In this document: piece by piece, positions 17,137 through 25,312 of the stretch
Layout: each line of letters begins with the position of its first letter
Position numbering within the stretch: position 1 is the stretch's first letter
Assembly (NCBI GenBank): GCA_021769865.1
Contig: JAETSB010000013.1
Span: 18,795-82,794 of the forward strand
Length of the DNA stretch: 64,000 nucleotides
Source of the DNA: Oscillospiraceae bacterium
Lineage (GTDB): Bacteria > Bacillota > Clostridia > Oscillospirales > Oscillospiraceae
Direction: 5' to 3'
The notes under the pieces: generated by a model
Seen by the model: only the letters and a program-made list of their open reading frames with translations
Told to the model about the DNA's origin: nothing
The model's database searches: none
Translations under genes and position numbers: made by a program

Positions 17137-18561
17137 ATGAAAAGACTCTCTGCGCTGCTGCTGACCCTGGTCATGCTGCTTTCCCTGGCCGCCTGCGGTG
17201 GAAACGGCGGCTCCGCGCCCGCCGCCCAGGACACGCCCCCCGCCCAGACCGAGGGAGACGCCGCCCCCGCCCCCAAGGACGAGGCGCCCGCCCCCGCGGA
17301 CGACGCAAACCTGACGGAGACCCAGAAGATCATCAAAGAGGCCGAGAGCATGAGCCTGGAGGACCTGGCCAAAAAGGCCATCGAGGAATCCAACGGTAAA
17401 ATGTTCTACGGCGTGGGCAACTCCAGCCGCGGCAAGAGCGCCCTGCCCCTGTTCATTGAGTACTTGCAGTCCATCGACTCCAGCTATAGCATGGAGTTCG
17501 AGTGGCAGCAGCCCAAGAACAACAAGATCTTCGACCAGCTCACCGCAGACTCCCTGAAGGATACGGGCACCTTCGCCATGACCCTGATCCAGGACGGCAA
17601 CCAGATTGAGAGCAAGATGGTCCAGACCGGCATCCTGGACACCTTCATCCCCAAGGAGTGGGCCGAGGCCAACGGCACCTCCGCCGACGCCTATACCGGC
17701 TACCTGGCCCTCCAGACCCTGAACAAGGTCTTCATGTACAACAACACCGGCTCCAAGACCTATGACAACTGCTGGGACTTCGTGGCCGAGGGCGAGCACG
17801 GCCTGTACATGGACATCGACTCCGAGATCGTGGGCAAGAACTTCCTGTACATGCTCACGGCCGACACCTACGCCGGCTGGCTGAAGGACGCCTTCAACGC
17901 CCTGAGCGCCGATGAGCAGGCGTACTTCCAGCCCACCATCAAGGAGATGGAGTCCGAGGCCGCCGACCTGGGCCTGGGCGCCGACGGCGCGTATGCCCTG
18001 GCCTGGATCAAGCTGTGGGTGGAGAGCTACAACGCCCAGACCGACGACGGCCCCATCTGCAACACCCTGGTGGACAAGTCCGCCACTGACCAGTTCGGCC
18101 TGCTGGTGTACTCCAAGCTGCGCTCCGTGGAGGAGTCCAGCTCCGTCTCCGTCAACAACATCAACGTGGCGGCCTATGACGACGGATACACTGGAATCGG
18201 CGGCTACGGCTACTGCCACTACCTGTTCGTCACCGACAACTCTCCCCTGCCCTGGACCGCCTGCGCCTTCATCGCCTACATGACCGAGACCGTGGACGGC
18301 TTCTCCGCCTGGGGCAAGGACATGGGCGGCTACTCCTCCAATCCCACCGTGGCCGAGGCCACCGAGGCCCAGTACGGCCACTCCAAGGGCGGCATGGCCG
18401 AGGACGGCGTCACCGTGGAGTTCGAGGCCAAGAACGACCGTGGCTACGACTGGTGGACCACCGACGGCAAGCTGGTCCTGGAGGACCCCGAGTACTGCGC
18501 CGACGTGGCCTTCACCGTGGGCAGCTGGGTCGAGATGCTGACCAAGTACAGCGCGGGCTGA
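17137..18561 (+). CDS. substrate-binding lipoprotein of a FbpABC/AfuABC-like importer
   Basis: A 474-residue lipoprotein: signal with lipobox LAAC, an Ala/Pro/Asp-rich linker to about 60, then a binding domain larger than the roughly 340 residues of classical FbpA. It is first in an operon with a fused double permease and an ATPase. The divergent sensor operon (FbpA-like protein, kinase, regulator) suggests substrate-induced control. The ATG at 17137 follows AGGAGGA by 6 nt; an upstream in-frame start would precede the signal peptide by 64 residues. The substrate is uncertain. Confidence 0.85.
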   Translation: MKRLSALLLTLVMLLSLAACGGNGGSAPAAQDTPPAQTEGDAAPAPKDEAPAPADDANLTETQKIIKEAESMSLEDLAKKAIEESNGKMFYGVGNSSRGKSALPLFIEYLQSIDSSYSMEFEWQQPKNNKIFDQLTADSLKDTGTFAMTLIQDGNQIESKMVQTGILDTFIPKEWAEANGTSADAYTGYLALQTLNKVFMYNNTGSKTYDNCWDFVAEGEHGLYMDIDSEIVGKNFLYMLTADTYAGWLKDAFNALSADEQAYFQPTIKEMESEAADLGLGADGAYALAWIKLWVESYNAQTDDGPICNTLVDKSATDQFGLLVYSKLRSVEESSSVSVNNINVAAYDDGYTGIGGYGYCHYLFVTDNSPLPWTACAFIAYMTETVDGFSAWGKDMGGYSSNPTVAEATEAQYGHSKGGMAEDGVTVEFEAKNDRGYDWWTTDGKLVLEDPEYCADVAFTVGSWVEMLTKYSAG

Positions 18562-18594
18562 TCCAGAGCTTTCATTCCCTGAAGCAAACCAAGC

Positions 18595-18628
18595 AGGTCC
18601 GGGGGGCGCGGACGCGCGCCCCGGACCT
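18595..18628 (+). ncRNA. intercistronic stem-loop after the binding-protein gene
   Basis: AGGTCCGGGG and CCCCGGACCT enclose a second GCGC/GCGC stem, giving a long GC hairpin without a T-run. Its position matches the hairpin after the other lipoprotein gene (9522-9555), again where higher binding-protein expression would be useful. Confidence 0.6.
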
Positions 18629-18671
18629 CTCTTAATACCCGAACCCCGGAACGTTAGGAGGAGTGCTTACC

Positions 18672-20501
18672 ATGAACGAACCCACCGCCCTCCGGGCCAG
18701 CAAGTCCACCATCTTCCTCAACAAGGTCAAGGCCTTTTTCTCCAAGCCTCACAACGTCATCCTGGTGCTGATGGGCATTGTGCTGACGGTGACCACCGTG
18801 GCCCCCATCGTCGCCATCGTGGAGGACACCTTCAAGATCCACCCGGGCACCATCGACGCCCACCTCACCGGGCAGGCGGCGGGCTACACCGTGGTGAACT
18901 ACGTGGACCTCTTCACCAGCCGCCTGGCCAAGACCAATCTCTGGACTCCCCTGCTGAACACCGTCCTGCTGGCGGTGGGCACCTGCGTGGTGTCCATCCT
19001 CTTCGGCGGCGTGTTCGCCTTCCTCATCACCCGGACCAACCTGGCCTGGCGGAAGTACCTCAGCTCCATCTTTATCTTCCCCTACATCATGCCCCAGTGG
19101 ACCCTGGCCGTGGTGTGGCAGAACCTCTTCAACTCCAACGCGATTACCGGCACGTCCAACGGCCTGCTGGCGGCCACGGCGGGCATCAACATGCCCCTCT
19201 GGTGGTGCCAGGGCCTCTTCCCCAGCCTGGTGGTGCTGGGCCTGCACTACGCCCCCTTCGCCTACATCCTCATCGGCGGCATCTTCCGCAACATGGACGC
19301 CAACCTGGAGGAGGCCGCCACCATTCTGGACACCCCCAAGTGGCGCATCATGACCAAGGTCACCCTGCCCATGGTGAAGCCCGCCATTCTCTCCACCATC
19401 CTGCTGGTATTCGGCAGCTCCATGGGCTCCTATCCCGTGCCCCATTACCTGGGGCTCACCACCCTGTCCACCAAGTACGTCTCCCTGAACTCCAAGTACA
19501 CCGGCGAGGCCAGCATCCTGGCCATCATCATGATGTTCTTCGGCGTGGCCATCATGCTTTTAAACCAGCTCTCCCTCACCAGCCGGAAGAGCTACACCAC
19601 CGTCACCGGCAAGTCCGGCCAGATCTCCAAGATCAACCTGGGCCGGGCGGGGAAGTACGTCATCGCCCTGGCGCTGGTGATCGTCACCTTCTTCACCAGC
19701 ATCTTCCCCATCGTCTCCTTCGCCTTTGAGACCTTCCTGCCCAACCCCGGGGATTACTCCTTCCTCTACACCGGCGACACGGACAACCTCACCACCAAGT
19801 GGTGGGTAACCGACGAGAACGTCTCCGAAAACGGCATGTACGGGCAGAAGGGCATCCTCCACAACGAGACCATCTGGCGGGCCTTCAAGGGCACCATCTG
19901 GGTCAGCGTCTGCTGCTCCCTCATCGCCGGCACCATCGGCACCCTCATCGGCTACGCCGTGTCCAAGAACCGGCGAAGTAAATGGGCCAATTACGTCAAC
20001 AGCGTGGCCTTCCTGCCATATCTGATGCCCTCCATCGCCGTGGGCGTGGCCTTCTTCATCCTGTTCTCCAACCAGTACGTGAATCTCTTCAACACCTACA
20101 CTTTGCTCATCATCACCGGCACCATCAAATACATCCCCTTCGCCTCCCGGAGCTCCCTGAACTCCATGCTCCAGCTCTCCGGCGAGATCGAGGAGGCGGC
20201 CATCATCCAGGACATCCCCTGGATCAAGCGGATGACCCGCATCATCATCCCCATCCAGAAGTCGTCCATCATCAGCGGCTACCTGCTGCCCTTCATGACC
20301 TGCCTCCGGGAGCTGAGCCTGTTCATGCTTCTCTGCACCCAGGGCTTCATCCTCTCCACCACCCTGGACTACTTCGACGAGATGGGCCTGTACGCCTTCT
20401 CCAGCGGCATCAACCTGATTTTGATCATCACCATCCTGGTCTGCAACACGCTGGTCAACAAGGTCACCGGCGCCAGCCTGGACAAGGGAATTGGAGGTTA
20501 A
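18672..20501 (+). CDS. fused two-domain ABC permease (FbpB/AfuB type)
   Basis: A 609-residue membrane protein made of two permease halves, each with about six helices and an EAA loop (EEAATILDTPKWRIMTKVTLP at about 215 and EEAAIIQDIPWIKRMTRIIIP at about 515). This layout is typical of ferric, phosphoglycerate or hexose-phosphate importers. The ATG at 18672 is chosen because TTAGGAGGAG lies 8-9 nt upstream; a GTG at 18663 falls inside that site. The ATPase gene follows after 3 nt. Confidence 0.92.
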   Translation: MNEPTALRASKSTIFLNKVKAFFSKPHNVILVLMGIVLTVTTVAPIVAIVEDTFKIHPGTIDAHLTGQAAGYTVVNYVDLFTSRLAKTNLWTPLLNTVLLAVGTCVVSILFGGVFAFLITRTNLAWRKYLSSIFIFPYIMPQWTLAVVWQNLFNSNAITGTSNGLLAATAGINMPLWWCQGLFPSLVVLGLHYAPFAYILIGGIFRNMDANLEEAATILDTPKWRIMTKVTLPMVKPAILSTILLVFGSSMGSYPVPHYLGLTTLSTKYVSLNSKYTGEASILAIIMMFFGVAIMLLNQLSLTSRKSYTTVTGKSGQISKINLGRAGKYVIALALVIVTFFTSIFPIVSFAFETFLPNPGDYSFLYTGDTDNLTTKWWVTDENVSENGMYGQKGILHNETIWRAFKGTIWVSVCCSLIAGTIGTLIGYAVSKNRRSKWANYVNSVAFLPYLMPSIAVGVAFFILFSNQYVNLFNTYTLLIITGTIKYIPFASRSSLNSMLQLSGEIEEAAIIQDIPWIKRMTRIIIPIQKSSIISGYLLPFMTCLRELSLFMLLCTQGFILSTTLDYFDEMGLYAFSSGINLILIITILVCNTLVNKVTGASLDKGIGG

Positions 20502-20504
20502 ATT

Positions 20505-22118
20505 ATGCCTGAGATCCGATTAGAGCACGTGACCAAGCGGTGGGGCAAGTTCTACGCCGTGGACGATTTGAACCTGGTCATCGGCGACAACTCCTTCGTC
20601 ACCCTGCTGGGCCCCTCCGGCTGCGGCAAGACCACCACCCTGCGGATGATCGCCGGGCTGGAGACCCCCACCAGCGGCCGGATCACCATCGGGGACAAGG
20701 TGGTGTTCGACTCCCGCCTGGGCATCAACATCCCCGCCAACAAGCGCAAGGTGGGCTTCCTCTTCCAGAACTACGCCCTGTGGCCCAACATGACCGTATA
20801 CGAGAACATCGCCTTCGGCCTCTCCAACATCAAGGAGCCCCTGCCCAAGGTGGACTTCGAGGCCAAGAACGCCGCCCGCCTGGCGGAGATTCTGTCCACC
20901 CCCGGCGAGGTGGTGAAGGTCCTGGACGACTGCCGGGACAAGACCGGGAAGATTGACGAGAAAAAAGCCTACATCAAGCTCATCGACGCCTTCACCATCT
21001 CCCAGTACACGGCGAAAAAGCTCTACGGCTATCACCTGGAGTCCGGGAAGGACGTGTCCGCCGAGGCCGCCGCCCTCCGGGAGAAGGCGGAGAACGCGAA
21101 AAAGGGCCTTAATGAGAGCTTCGAGGCCGTCCGGGACGGCCAGGTGGTTCTGGAGACCCGGAAGCTTACCAAGGAGGAGATCGATCTCTCCGTCCGCCGG
21201 GTGTCCCGGATCGTGAAGATCGGCATGTTCATGGACCGCTACCCGGCGGAGCTCTCCGGCGGCCAGCAGCAGCGGGTGGCCATCGCCCGGACCCTGGCCC
21301 CCGAGCCCTCGGTGCTCTTCATGGACGAGCCCCTGAGCAATCTGGACGCCAAGCTGCGCCTGGAGATGCGCTACGAGCTCCAGCGGCTCCACGTGGAGAC
21401 CGGGTCCACCTTCGTCTACGTCACCCACGACCAGATGGAGGCCATGACCCTGGCCACCCAGATCTGCCTCATCAACAACGGCGTCCTCCAGCAGTACGAC
21501 GCGCCGCTGACCGTCTACAACCGCCCCAACAACCTGTTCGTGGCCGACTTCGTGGGCAACCCCTCCATCAACTTCGTGGAGGCCAAGGGGTCCCAGCGGG
21601 CGGACGGAGCGGTGGAGCTTACCATACTGGGGGACAAACAGGCGGTGTTCCACCCTGCTCAGCCCCTGGACCTCCCCGGCTGGTTCAAGGCCCGGGACGA
21701 GCATGACGCGCTTCTCGCCGAGGAACACAAGCAAAAAGCCGCGGAGAAGGGCTTCGTGGAGAAGGGAAACAAGGACGAGACCTTCCGCTATCACATCGCG
21801 AAAGTCGAGGAGGAGGACCTCTCCCTCCAGGAGGAGCCGGTGCTGACCAACGAGGACCTGGTGCTGGGCATCCGCCCGGAGTTTATCGGCATCGCGGACA
21901 GCGGCGCCCTGGCCGGGGAGATCTACGGCGCCATGCCCACCGGCATGGAGTCCACCATCAAGGTCCGCATCGGGGACTTCCTGCTCACCGGCGTGGTGTT
22001 CGGCAGCACGCTGTTCACCATCGGGACCCAGGTCCACGTGGACGTCTCCGGGGACAACATCATGCTCTTCGACCGCAGGAGCGGCAAGTGCGTGGCCTTC
22101 GGCTCCCTGGAGTGCTGA
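20505..22118 (+). CDS. ABC ATPase of the same importer, with a 115-residue insertion
   Basis: A 537-residue ATPase, against about 350 for FbpC/MalK relatives. It has Walker A GPSGCGKT (36-43), Q-loop Gln88, signature LSGGQ (250-254), Walker B VLFMDEP (270-276), the D-loop and His308. Between the Q-loop helix (NIAFGL) and the segment before the signature (about 108-222) lies an extra charged, helical region of some 115 residues. The C-terminal TOBE part has a second charged insert ([11 protein letters not shown] to LSLQEE). All nucleotide-binding motifs are intact. GGAGGT lies 6 nt before the ATG. Confidence 0.93.
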   Translation: MPEIRLEHVTKRWGKFYAVDDLNLVIGDNSFVTLLGPSGCGKTTTLRMIAGLETPTSGRITIGDKVVFDSRLGINIPANKRKVGFLFQNYALWPNMTVYENIAFGLSNIKEPLPKVDFEAKNAARLAEILSTPGEVVKVLDDCRDKTGKIDEKKAYIKLIDAFTISQYTAKKLYGYHLESGKDVSAEAAALREKAENAKKGLNESFEAVRDGQVVLETRKLTKEEIDLSVRRVSRIVKIGMFMDRYPAELSGGQQQRVAIARTLAPEPSVLFMDEPLSNLDAKLRLEMRYELQRLHVETGSTFVYVTHDQMEAMTLATQICLINNGVLQQYDAPLTVYNRPNNLFVADFVGNPSINFVEAKGSQRADGAVELTILGDKQAVFHPAQPLDLPGWFKARDEHDALLAEEHKQKAAEKGFVEKGNKDETFRYHIAKVEEEDLSLQEEPVLTNEDLVLGIRPEFIGIADSGALAGEIYGAMPTGMESTIKVRIGDFLLTGVVFGSTLFTIGTQVHVDVSGDNIMLFDRRSGKCVAFGSLEC

Positions 22119-22136
22119 GGGCCCCTTAAACAAATC

Positions 22137-22176
22137 AATCCGGAGGGCGGGAAATCCCGCCCTTCGGATTTTTTCG
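22137..22176 (+). terminator. terminator of the importer operon
   Basis: AATCCGgAGGGCGGG-AAAT-CCCGCCCTtCGGATT followed by TTTTTC, 19 bp after the ATPase stop. Confidence 0.88.
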
Positions 22177-22189
22177 TCCCGGCCCGCCG

Positions 22190-22218
22190 TTGACAAGCGG
22201 AGGCCCAAATGATAAGAT
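22190..22218 (+). promoter_or_regulatory. pyrG promoter
   Basis: TTGACA (22190-22195) and TAAGAT (22213-22218) are 17 bp apart. The predicted start region reads GAACGGGTG. Confidence 0.87.
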
Positions 22219-22235
22219 GAACGGGTGTATGCAAC

Positions 22236-22257
22236 CCGGCGGGCGGGCCCGCCGGGC
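22236..22257 (+). promoter_or_regulatory. GC-rich hairpin in the pyrG leader
   Basis: The leader contains CCCGGCGGG-CG-GGCCCGCCGGG, able to form a 9-10 bp stem about 30 nt before the ribosome site. It is not followed by a T-run, so it is not a normal terminator. pyrG of other Firmicutes is controlled by leader attenuation; whether this hairpin serves that is unknown. Confidence 0.45.
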
Positions 22258-22281
22258 AGAACGAAAGAATAGGAGAGCGGT

Positions 22282-23880
22282 ATGGCTACGAAATACGTAT
22301 TTGTCACCGGCGGCGTGGTCTCGGGCCTGGGCAAGGGCATCTGCGCGGCGTCCCTGGGGCGGCTTTTGAAGCAGCGGGGCGTCCGGGTGCGGAACCAGAA
22401 ATTCGACCCCTATATCAACGTGGACCCCGGCACCATGAGCCCCTACCAGCACGGCGAGGTCTTCGTCACCGAGGACGGCGCCGAGACCGACCTGGACCTG
22501 GGCCACTACGAGCGCTTTGTGGACGAGGACCTTTCCGGCAACAGCTCCATCTCCTCCGGCAAGATCTACTGGTCCGTGCTGAACCGGGAGCGTCGGGGGG
22601 ACTACCTGGGGGCCACCGTCCAGATCATCCCCCACATCACCAACGAGATCAAGAGCCGGGTCTACGCCATGGCCGGGGACAATGTGGACGTGGCCATCTG
22701 CGAGATCGGCGGCACCGTGGGCGACATTGAGTCCCAGCCCTTCCTGGAGGCCATCCGCCAGGTCCGGGCCGAGCGGCCCCAGGGGGACGTGCTCTTCATC
22801 CACGTGCCCCTCATCGTCGAGGTCCCCGGCTCCGGGGAGCTGAAGTCCAAACCCACCCAGCACTCCGTGAAGGAGCTCCTGGGCCTGGGCATCCAGCCGG
22901 ACATCCTGGTCTGCCGCTGCGACACCCCCATTACCGACGACATCCGGCGGAAGATCGCCCTCTTCTGCAACGTGGAGCCCGACTGCGTCATCCAAAACGC
23001 CACTGCCGAGACCCTCTATGAGGTCCCCCTGCTCATGGCCAGGGAGGGCCTGGACGAAGTGGTCTGCCGGAAGCTGGGCCTCATCACCCACCAGCCGGAC
23101 CTCCGGGAGTGGACCGCCATGGTCCAGCGGGAGAAGAACGCCAGCAGGCACGTGGAAATCGCCCTGGTCGGCAAGTACGTCCAGCTCCACGACGCGTACC
23201 TCTCCGTGGTGGAGGCCCTGAACCACGCGGGCACCGCCAACGACGTGGTGGTGGACATCCGCTGGGTAAACTCCGAGACCCTGACGGAGAAGAATGTAAA
23301 ACAGGAGCTGGAGGGCTGCGCCGGAATCATCGTCCCCGGCGGCTTCGGCGAGCGGGGCATCGAGGGCATGATCCAGGCGGTCCGCTACGCCCGGGAGAAC
23401 AAGGTCCCCTACTTCGGCGTGTGCCTGGGGATGCAGATGGCCGTCATTGAGTTCGCCCGGCACGTCCTGGGCTACGCCGACGCCCACTCCTCCGAGTTCT
23501 CCGAGACCACCCAGCACCCGGTCATCGCCCTGATGCCGGACCAGGTGAACGTCACCGACAAGGGCGGCACCATGCGCCTGGGCCGTTACCCCTGCGAGCT
23601 GAAAGAGGGTACGGAGAGCCGCCGCCTCTACGGCGCGGCGGAGATCTCCGAGCGCCACCGCCACCGCTTTGAGTTCAACAACGACTTCCGCGCCGAGATG
23701 GAGGCCAAGGGCCTGGTGCTGGCGGGCCTGTCCCCCAGCGGGCACCTGGTGGAGATTGTCGAGCTGCCGGACCACCCCTGGTTCGTGGGCGTGCAGTTCC
23801 ACCCGGAGTTTAAGAGCCGGCCTGACCGGCCTCACCCGCTGTTTTACGGGTTCGTGAAAGCCTCGGCGGAGAAGGCATAA
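22282..23880 (+). CDS. pyrG: CTP synthase
   Basis: Makes CTP from UTP, ATP and glutamine in the cytosol. The 532-residue protein has the synthetase domain ([13 protein letters not shown] at the N-terminus, [32 protein letters not shown]) and the glutamine amidotransferase domain with the nucleophile in GVCLGMQ and the His/Glu pair in FHPEF. Length is standard. AGGAGAG precedes the ATG. It has its own promoter and terminator. Confidence 0.97.
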   Translation: MATKYVFVTGGVVSGLGKGICAASLGRLLKQRGVRVRNQKFDPYINVDPGTMSPYQHGEVFVTEDGAETDLDLGHYERFVDEDLSGNSSISSGKIYWSVLNRERRGDYLGATVQIIPHITNEIKSRVYAMAGDNVDVAICEIGGTVGDIESQPFLEAIRQVRAERPQGDVLFIHVPLIVEVPGSGELKSKPTQHSVKELLGLGIQPDILVCRCDTPITDDIRRKIALFCNVEPDCVIQNATAETLYEVPLLMAREGLDEVVCRKLGLITHQPDLREWTAMVQREKNASRHVEIALVGKYVQLHDAYLSVVEALNHAGTANDVVVDIRWVNSETLTEKNVKQELEGCAGIIVPGGFGERGIEGMIQAVRYARENKVPYFGVCLGMQMAVIEFARHVLGYADAHSSEFSETTQHPVIALMPDQVNVTDKGGTMRLGRYPCELKEGTESRRLYGAAEISERHRHRFEFNNDFRAEMEAKGLVLAGLSPSGHLVEIVELPDHPWFVGVQFHPEFKSRPDRPHPLFYGFVKASAEKA

Positions 23881-23887
23881 AAACAAC

Positions 23888-23913
23888 AGGAGCTCCGGCC
23901 TTCCGGAGCTCCT
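23888..23913. terminator. bidirectional terminator after pyrG
   Basis: AGGAGCTCCGG and CCGGAGCTCCT form an 11-bp stem. The minus-strand side is followed by TGTTGTTTTTA, so it ends both pyrG and the convergent regulator gene. Confidence 0.75.
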
Positions 23914-24160
23914 AAGTTTCCAATAATTCTTCTACCGTGACTTCCAGCGCCTGGGCCAGGGCTTTCAGCTCGATGTCCGTCACGAACCGCTCCCCGCTCT
24001 CAATGCGCTGGACCGCGTTCTTGTCCACGTCCAGGCCGCCCAGCTGGAGCATGTCCGCCAACCCCCGCTGGGACAGCTTCGGCGTCCTGGCCTTGCGCAG
24101 GGCGGCTACCTGAGCGCCGCAAAGATTGTGCTTCCCGTCTGGGGCGTAATTCTTGTACAT
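23912..24160 (-). CDS. small XRE-family regulator
   Basis: An 82-residue protein consisting almost wholly of one helix-turn-helix domain (VAALRKART...LSQRGLADMLQLGG...KNAVQRIESGERFVTDIELKALAQAL), with no sensor domain. Such solo repressors usually control their own and the divergent gene. It is divergent from a small gene at 24257, with an inverted repeat between them. Confidence 0.85.
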   Translation of the reverse strand: MYKNYAPDGKHNLCGAQVAALRKARTPKLSQRGLADMLQLGGLDVDKNAVQRIESGERFVTDIELKALAQALEVTVEELLET

Positions 24161-24171
24161 AAAACCATCCT

Positions 24172-24190
24172 TGACATTTAGTGATTGTCA
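24172..24190. promoter_or_regulatory. candidate operator of the XRE regulator
   Basis: TGACA-N9-TGTCA is an inverted repeat in the divergent region, 12 bp before the XRE start. Another TGACA half-site lies near 24229. A + strand TTGACA overlaps the left arm. Confidence 0.45.
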
Positions 24191-24256
24191 TTTTAGCTAT
24201 TTTATGATATCCTGTAAGAACAACTGACATTCACAAAAGGTCATACGGAGGTTTTT

Positions 24257-24517
24257 ATGGAAGAAGTAACACTGACTGCACAGGAGGAACTGGCGGCGGA
24301 GGCCATCGGCCTGGAGGCCATGCGGTATTTGAAGCAGACGGAAACTATCCGGAGGATTGCCCAGGAGACAGAGAAGAAGGCCATAGAGGTACTGGAGGAG
24401 ATCCGGCGGGTGCTGAACGACGACAGTCTGGAGGACCCGGAGTGCTTCCAGCGCATCGAGGCCATCCTGACGGCGCTGGAAAACGCCGGGATTTTCACCA
24501 GCCGCCACGACTGGTAA
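24257..24517 (+). CDS. small helical protein of unknown function
   Basis: An 86-residue acidic protein, predicted almost all helix (AQEELAAEAIGLEAMRYLKQ then IRRIAQETEKKAIEVLEEIR), with a good ribosome site (CGGAGG). It has no Cys, signal or membrane segment. Divergent from the XRE gene, so possibly controlled by it. I do not recognise the family. Confidence 0.65.
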   Translation: MEEVTLTAQEELAAEAIGLEAMRYLKQTETIRRIAQETEKKAIEVLEEIRRVLNDDSLEDPECFQRIEAILTALENAGIFTSRHDW

Positions 24518-24555
24518 CACCCGAAATCCTTTTGCTGATATCAAGGAGTATGTTT

Positions 24556-24594
24556 ATGAAACAAAACCATTTTGCATCGGAGAGTGTCTGCTGA
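24556..24594 (+). CDS. possible 12-residue leader peptide
   Basis: ATG AAA CAA ... TGC TGA encodes MKQNHFASESVC and has AAGGAG 7 nt upstream. The stop codon touches the left arm of a perfect hairpin (24595-24634), and the RNHCP gene follows. The layout recalls leader-peptide control, but short chance frames are common. Confidence 0.35.
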   Translation: MKQNHFASESVC

Positions 24595-24634
24595 CCGGGA
24601 GGCTGGCAAATACACACTCCGCCATTCCTCCCGG
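24595..24634 (+). promoter_or_regulatory. leader hairpin before the RNHCP gene
   Basis: CCGGGAGG (24595-24602) and CCTCCCGG (24627-24634) form a perfect 8-bp stem around a 24-nt loop. The right arm contains the complement of a ribosome site. Confidence 0.45.
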
Positions 24635-24669
24635 AAGATTATGGAATATCTTCAGGAGGAACACTCATC

Positions 24670-25095
24670 ATGAACCGTGAAAATAAACGGAAGTTATACG
24701 AAAAAGGCTATTACAAAACCCATCCCTGTACCGACGCCTTCACCTGCCGGGTCTGCGGCCGCCTGGTCACACCCGGCGGGGCAGGCGCGGACCACCGCAA
24801 TCACTGCCCCAACTGCCTCTCCAGCGTCCACCTGGACGTGGAGCCCGGCGACCGGGCGGCGGACTGCGGCGGCGTCATGGACCCCATTGCCGTGTGGGTC
24901 CGCAAGGGCGGCGAGTGGGCCGTGGTCCACCGCTGCCGCCGCTGCGGGACCTTGGGCTCCAACCGGATTGCCGCAGACGACAATCCCATGAAGCTGATGA
25001 GCATCGCCATGAAGCCCCTGTGCGCCCCGCCCTTCCCGCTGGAGCGCATTGAAGAGATGACCGCTCTCATGGGCGGCAGCGGGTCCATGGGATAG
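24670..25095 (+). CDS. RNHCP domain zinc-ribbon protein
   Basis: A 141-residue cytosolic protein with two zinc-ribbon knuckles (FTCRVCGRLV, then DHRNHCPNCLSSVH, which carries the signature Arg-Asn-His-Cys-Pro) and a later HRCRRCGTLGSNRIAADDNP. These define the RNHCP family, whose role is unknown though RNA or translation links have been suggested. The ribosome site is CAGGAGGA. The last roughly 30 residues are a poorly conserved tail. Confidence 0.88.
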   Translation: MNRENKRKLYEKGYYKTHPCTDAFTCRVCGRLVTPGGAGADHRNHCPNCLSSVHLDVEPGDRAADCGGVMDPIAVWVRKGGEWAVVHRCRRCGTLGSNRIAADDNPMKLMSIAMKPLCAPPFPLERIEEMTALMGGSGSMG

Positions 25096-25175
25096 ATCAA
25101 ATTCTACCGATAGAAGAGCAAAAAAAGCCCGAAGGGCCCATACTTCCTTTTCTCTTTTGGACCGTGCACGGCCCG

Positions 25176-25209
25176 TTTTCTCTTTTCCTTCTGGAAGGAA
25201 AAGAGAAAA
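25176..25209. repeat. 16-bp perfect inverted repeat in the intergenic region
   Basis: TTTTCTCTTTTCCTTC and GAAGGAAAAGAGAAAA flank a 2-nt centre. A partial direct copy of the left arm (CTTCCTTTTCTCTTTT) lies at 25144-25159. The rest of the 217-bp gap (25096-25312) holds AAAAAAAGCCCGAAGGGC-type sequence after the RNHCP stop but no recognisable gene. It may be a repeat element, or a terminator for both strands. Confidence 0.6.
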
Positions 25210-25312
25210 TGGGGGGTGCAATGAACCAGCCATCGCTGGCATCCAATCCATCCCGCGCGTCAGCGCCGAAAAAATCCTTCCCCGCTGGGGAAACAGGAAG
25301 GACAGTCTTTCT

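Noticed and set aside
20520..23886. Long minus-strand frames opposite the ABC ATPase and pyrG
   Set aside because: They mirror well-supported genes, have no ribosome sites, and consist of Val/Leu/Gly/His-rich shadow sequence.
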